The notes under the pieces were generated by a model. The model had not been told where the DNA came from, ran no database searches, and worked only from the letters and a program-made list of their open reading frames with translations. A program made the translations under genes and the position numbers. Below are positions 23,203 through 25,284 of a stretch of 25,284 nucleotides of DNA, one piece after another (within the stretch, counting starts at the first letter, position 1; each line of letters begins with the position of its first letter). Source of the stretch: Acidobacteriota bacterium (GTDB taxonomy: Bacteria > Acidobacteriota > Terriglobia > Acidiferrales > UBA7541); contig QHYP01000022.1 in NCBI GenBank assembly GCA_003224195.1, positions 1 through 25,284 of the forward strand, read 5' to 3'.

Positions 23203-23239
23203 GGCGGGGCACCGGGGTCGACCCGCGCCGAAATTTCGT

Positions 23240-23267
23240 TTTACCTCCGGGTCAATTTAGTGATATT
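23240..23267 (+). promoter_or_regulatory. Candidate promoter with an embedded IHF-like site upstream of ihfB
   Basis: TTTACC (23240-23245) and GATATT (23262-23267), spaced by 16 bases, each match 4 of 6 consensus positions. Between them, on the minus strand, TATCAC-TAAA-TTG (23265-23253) fits the IHF consensus WATCAA-N4-TTR except for one base. The site is AT-rich within GC-rich surroundings. E. coli ihfB is autoregulated, so autoregulation here is a reasonable guess but unproven. Confidence 0.3.
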
Positions 23268-23281
23268 GAGGGAGCAACCCG

Positions 23282-23312
23282 GGCGGCTGCCGTCCTGCCC
23301 CGCCGCGTTTTT
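23282..23312 (+). terminator. Weak candidate terminator between rpsA and ihfB
   Basis: GGCGG (23282-23286) can pair with CCGCC (23300-23304), followed by GCG and a run of five T (23308-23312). The stem is only five pairs with a 13-base loop, so termination would be partial at best. Confidence 0.25.
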
Positions 23313-23319
23313 CTGGGGA

Positions 23320-23332
23320 CCGCAGCAAGCGG
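23320..23332 (+). other. Hairpin upstream of ihfB resembling the rpsA leader units
   Basis: CCGC (23320-23323) pairs with GCGG (23329-23332) over AGCAA. The string ACCGCAGCAAGCGG resembles the ACCGCAGAGCGG units of the rpsA leader with two extra loop bases. It ends 22 bases before the first possible ihfB start codon. Confidence 0.35.
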
Positions 23333-23354
23333 CATTTCTCCTTTGGAATGAGGC

Positions 23355-23723
23355 ATGAGCGAAATGATGAAACAACCGACACTGACCAAGGCGGACCTCA
23401 TCGCTGAAGTGGAGCGCGTTACGGAGTTGAAGCGCACGGAATCGGAGACCATCGTGGAGACGATCTTCGAAAGCATTATTGAGTCTCTGCAGAAGGGCGA
23501 GAAAATCGAGATTCGGGGATTCGGCAGCTTTCGTACGCGAGATCGTCGCGGACGGGTGGGCCGCAATCCGAAGACGGGCGCGAAAGTCGAAGTGCGGGCG
23601 AAGAAAATTCCTTACTTCAAGCCGAGCAAAGAACTGAAGGATTTTGTGAACAGCTCGGAGGCCGCGGCCTCCGCCGCCGCACCCGCTTCCGCTCCGGCTC
23701 CCGGCAACGCGACACAAAACTGA
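23355..23723 (+). CDS. ihfB: HU/IHF-family DNA-bending protein, IHF-beta-like
   Basis: This 122-residue protein contains one HU/IHF domain (about 9-99) and a flexible Ala/Pro/Ser tail of about 20 residues. The segment KIEIRGFGSF and the arm GRNPKTGAKVEV (Pro72 at the intercalating position), then KKIPYFKPSKELKD, are closest to IHF beta. The domain would dimerise and bend DNA for replication, recombination and sigma-54 transcription. Position directly after rpsA matches the rpsA-ihfB order known from E. coli. No ihfA is visible, so a homodimer or a partner elsewhere is possible. The first ATG (23355) has GAGG only one base away; ATG 23364, ten bases after the same GAGG (23350-23353), may be the true start, shortening the protein by three residues. 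Confidence 0.88.
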   Translation: MSEMMKQPTLTKADLIAEVERVTELKRTESETIVETIFESIIESLQKGEKIEIRGFGSFRTRDRRGRVGRNPKTGAKVEVRAKKIPYFKPSKELKDFVNSSEAAASAAAPASAPAPGNATQN

Positions 23724-23886
23724 GGCAAGAGCGGCAGTGCGGGCCTCACTCCGAGCCGGGGGTGACTGCGAGCCAACTCCCGATTCAGAGTTTCGCCGTT
23801 TCATTCCAATCTTCACAAGGCGTCCATTCTGCAAGCGGTTTTGCGCTATCCTTGCGCCGGCAAATTCGGAAGGCCGATGGAGCTCT

Positions 23887-24369
23887 ATGGACTACCTCTG
23901 GACGCCGTGGCGCTACAAGTACCTGTCCGAGGCCGCCGGTAAAGAACCGGAGTGCATTTTCTGCGCCGCGCTCGCTGCCAAAAATGACGTGGAAGCGCTC
24001 ATCGTGCACCGCGCCGCAAAGAACTTCATCATTTTGAACCGCTATCCGTACACCTCGGGCCACGTGATGGTGGTGCCTTATGAGCATGTGGCGGAGCTTG
24101 CGAAGTGTGACGTGGAAACGTTGAACGAAATGATGGCGCTGGCGAAGCGTGTCGAGTCCGCAGTCCGCAAATCGTACAAGCCGGACGGGATGAATCTGGG
24201 CCTGAACCTCGGCCGCGCGGCCGGCGCTGGCGTTGACGGCCATCTACACATGCACATCCTGCCGCGTTGGTTCGGAGACACAAACTTCATGACCACAGTC
24301 GGAGAGACGCGCGTGCATCCTGAAGATTTGCAGACAACCTACGAACGTCTGCGCAAAGCGCTCAGCTAA
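23887..24369 (+). CDS. HIT-family nucleotide hydrolase/phosphorylase (Ap4A phosphorylase-like)
   Basis: The 160-residue protein has the HIT signature HLHMHILPRW with His119, His121 and His123, where the middle histidine attacks the alpha-phosphate. The opening DYLWTPWRYKYL and the ECIFC pair (Cys23, Cys26, a possible zinc site) resemble the Ap4A phosphorylase-type HIT proteins such as mycobacterial Rv2613c. Cleavage of diadenosine polyphosphates is therefore the likely reaction, though the exact activity is inferred. SGHVMVVPYEH and GMNLGLNLGRAAGAGVDGH are conserved family segments. I chose ATG 23887 because GGAG (23879-23882) precedes it and the protein then starts exactly at the family N-terminus. 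The 163 bases between ihfB and this gene show no clear terminator or promoter. Confidence 0.92.
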   Translation: MDYLWTPWRYKYLSEAAGKEPECIFCAALAAKNDVEALIVHRAAKNFIILNRYPYTSGHVMVVPYEHVAELAKCDVETLNEMMALAKRVESAVRKSYKPDGMNLGLNLGRAAGAGVDGHLHMHILPRWFGDTNFMTTVGETRVHPEDLQTTYERLRKALS

Positions 24370-24394
24370 GGGGTGCGCGGCCTGCCTTCGCACA

Positions 24395-24407
24395 GGTCTG
24401 AAAGACC
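24395..24407 (+). other. Short hairpin between the HIT and acyl-CoA dehydrogenase genes
   Basis: GGTCT (24395-24399) pairs perfectly with AGACC (24403-24407) over a GAA triloop. Only three T follow, after CAC, so terminator function is doubtful. TAGAAT (24413-24418) just downstream could be a -10 box but has no matching -35. Confidence 0.3.
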
Positions 24408-24462
24408 CACTTTAGAATTCGCGATTTCCAAGTGGCTCGCAAGTCAAAGACGGAGAGTCAAC

Positions 24463-25284
24463 GTGAATCTAGAGCTGACCGAAGAGCAGAAGCTGCTGCA
24501 GCGCACGGTACGCGAATTTGCGGAATCGGAAGTAAAGCCACTTGCGAAAGGGCTCGATGAAACCGGACACTTTCCGCTGGAAACGTTCCGCAAGGCGGGG
24601 GAGCTGGGGCTGACCGGGATCGCGTTTCCCGAAGCCGAAGGCGGCGCGGGATTCGACCATATCGCTTACACCATTGCGATCGAGGAGATTTCGCGCTGCT
24701 GCGCTTCGACCGGCGTGATTCTCTCCGTACAGAATTCCCTTTACTGCGACCCCGTTCATCGCTTTGGCACCGAAGAGCAAAAGAAGAAATTTCTGCTTCC
24801 CTTCGCGCGCGGGGAAAAGATCGGCTGCTACGCGCTGACCGAGCCGCAAGCCGGCTCGAACGCTGCGGCGTTGCAAACGAAGGCCGTGCGCAAGGGCGAT
24901 ACCTACGTGATCAACGGCACGAAGGCGTGGATTACGAGCGGAGGTGCGGCCGACGCGGCGATTGTTTACGTCAACACGGATCCGCCGAAAGGCGAAAAAG
25001 GCATCACGGCACTGGTGATCGAGAAAGCCGCGCCCGGCTTCCGAGTCGGCAAGGAGGAAAAAAAACTCGGCATCCACGCGACGGCGTGCTGCGAGCTGGC
25101 GTTCACGGATTGCGAAGTGCCCGTTGCGAATCGCATCGGGAACGAAGGCGAAGGCTACAAGATCGCGCTATCGACGCTCGACAGCGGGCGCATCGGGATC
25201 GGCGCGCAGGCAGTGGGAATCGCGCAGGGCGCGTTCGAAGCGGCACTCGACTATTCGCAACAGCGCATGGCGTTCGGCCATCCC
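24463..25284 (+). CDS. Acyl-CoA dehydrogenase, short-chain type (3' end outside window)
   Basis: The frame is open from GTG 24463 to the window edge, giving 274 residues of a protein usually about 380 long. It has the N-terminal helical domain (LTEEQKLLQRTVREFAESEV), the signature YALTEPQAGSNAAALQT and FAD-binding ITSGG, and the middle beta-domain. The C-terminal helical domain begins LSTLDSGRIGIGAQAVGIAQ and continues to QQRMAFGHP at the edge. The catalytic glutamate expected near residue 367 is not in view. It oxidises acyl-CoA to enoyl-CoA in beta-oxidation or amino-acid breakdown and passes electrons to ETF. The sequence resembles butyryl/short-chain enzymes. GTG 24463 is supported by GGAG (24452-24455) seven bases upstream. 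It is 93 bases after the HIT gene on the same strand. Confidence 0.93.
   Translation, partial: MNLELTEEQKLLQRTVREFAESEVKPLAKGLDETGHFPLETFRKAGELGLTGIAFPEAEGGAGFDHIAYTIAIEEISRCCASTGVILSVQNSLYCDPVHRFGTEEQKKKFLLPFARGEKIGCYALTEPQAGSNAAALQTKAVRKGDTYVINGTKAWITSGGAADAAIVYVNTDPPKGEKGITALVIEKAAPGFRVGKEEKKLGIHATACCELAFTDCEVPVANRIGNEGEGYKIALSTLDSGRIGIGAQAVGIAQGAFEAALDYSQQRMAFGHP

Noticed and set aside
24469..25077. 202-residue minus-strand frame at the right end
   Set aside because: The plus strand encodes a clear acyl-CoA dehydrogenase across the whole interval.

Overview
The window looks like a chromosomal segment from a GC-rich Gram-negative bacterium, most probably an Acidobacteriota member. The outer-membrane LPS assembly protein LptD implies two membranes. 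Two very large secreted beta-propeller proteins, one a sortilin/VPS10-type Asp-box protein and one a TolB-propeller/amidohydrolase fusion, are typical of that phylum. This assignment rests on family content, because no rRNA or tRNA is present. I saw no CRISPR array, insertion sequence or prophage.

Layout. A PAP2-family membrane phosphatase (112-1257, +) converges on and overlaps a GatA-like amidase (1163-2581, -), which lies behind lptD (2622-4940, -). A divergent 211-base spacer separates lptD from the two secreted giants (5152-8424 and 8569-12003, both +). These converge on a UDP-sugar epimerase (12107-13084, -), which is divergent from a DUF3108 envelope protein (13276-14184, +).

A signalling block follows from about 14.3 to 19.8 kb. 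It holds a PilZ protein (-), a sigma-54-type response regulator (-) and a soluble histidine kinase (-), then a second PilZ protein (+) and a GGDEF protein with a C-terminal PilZ-like domain (+). Three PilZ-type domains, one diguanylate cyclase and one two-component pair within 5.5 kb suggest a local cyclic-di-GMP circuit. The intergenic spaces carry several dyads, two of which overlap ribosome-binding sites.

A poorly supported hypothetical protein (19838-20362, -) and a PNPOx-type flavin-barrel protein (20526-21017, +) come next. The last block is housekeeping: rpsA (ribosomal protein S1), an ihfB-like HU/IHF gene in the same rpsA-ihfB order as in Proteobacteria, a HIT-family nucleotide hydrolase/phosphorylase, and the first 274 codons of an acyl-CoA dehydrogenase cut by the window end.

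The most interesting non-coding element is the rpsA leader. A near-consensus promoter (TTGACA-N17-TATCAT) is followed by three tandem triloop hairpins with a 26-27 base period and partly covarying stems, then a larger stem-loop, then the Shine-Dalgarno site. A second unexplained element is a pair of interleaved, pseudoknot-ordered complementary segments between the DUF3108 and PilZ genes. Apart from the doubtful hypothetical gene, no stretch above 300 bases lacks a gene.
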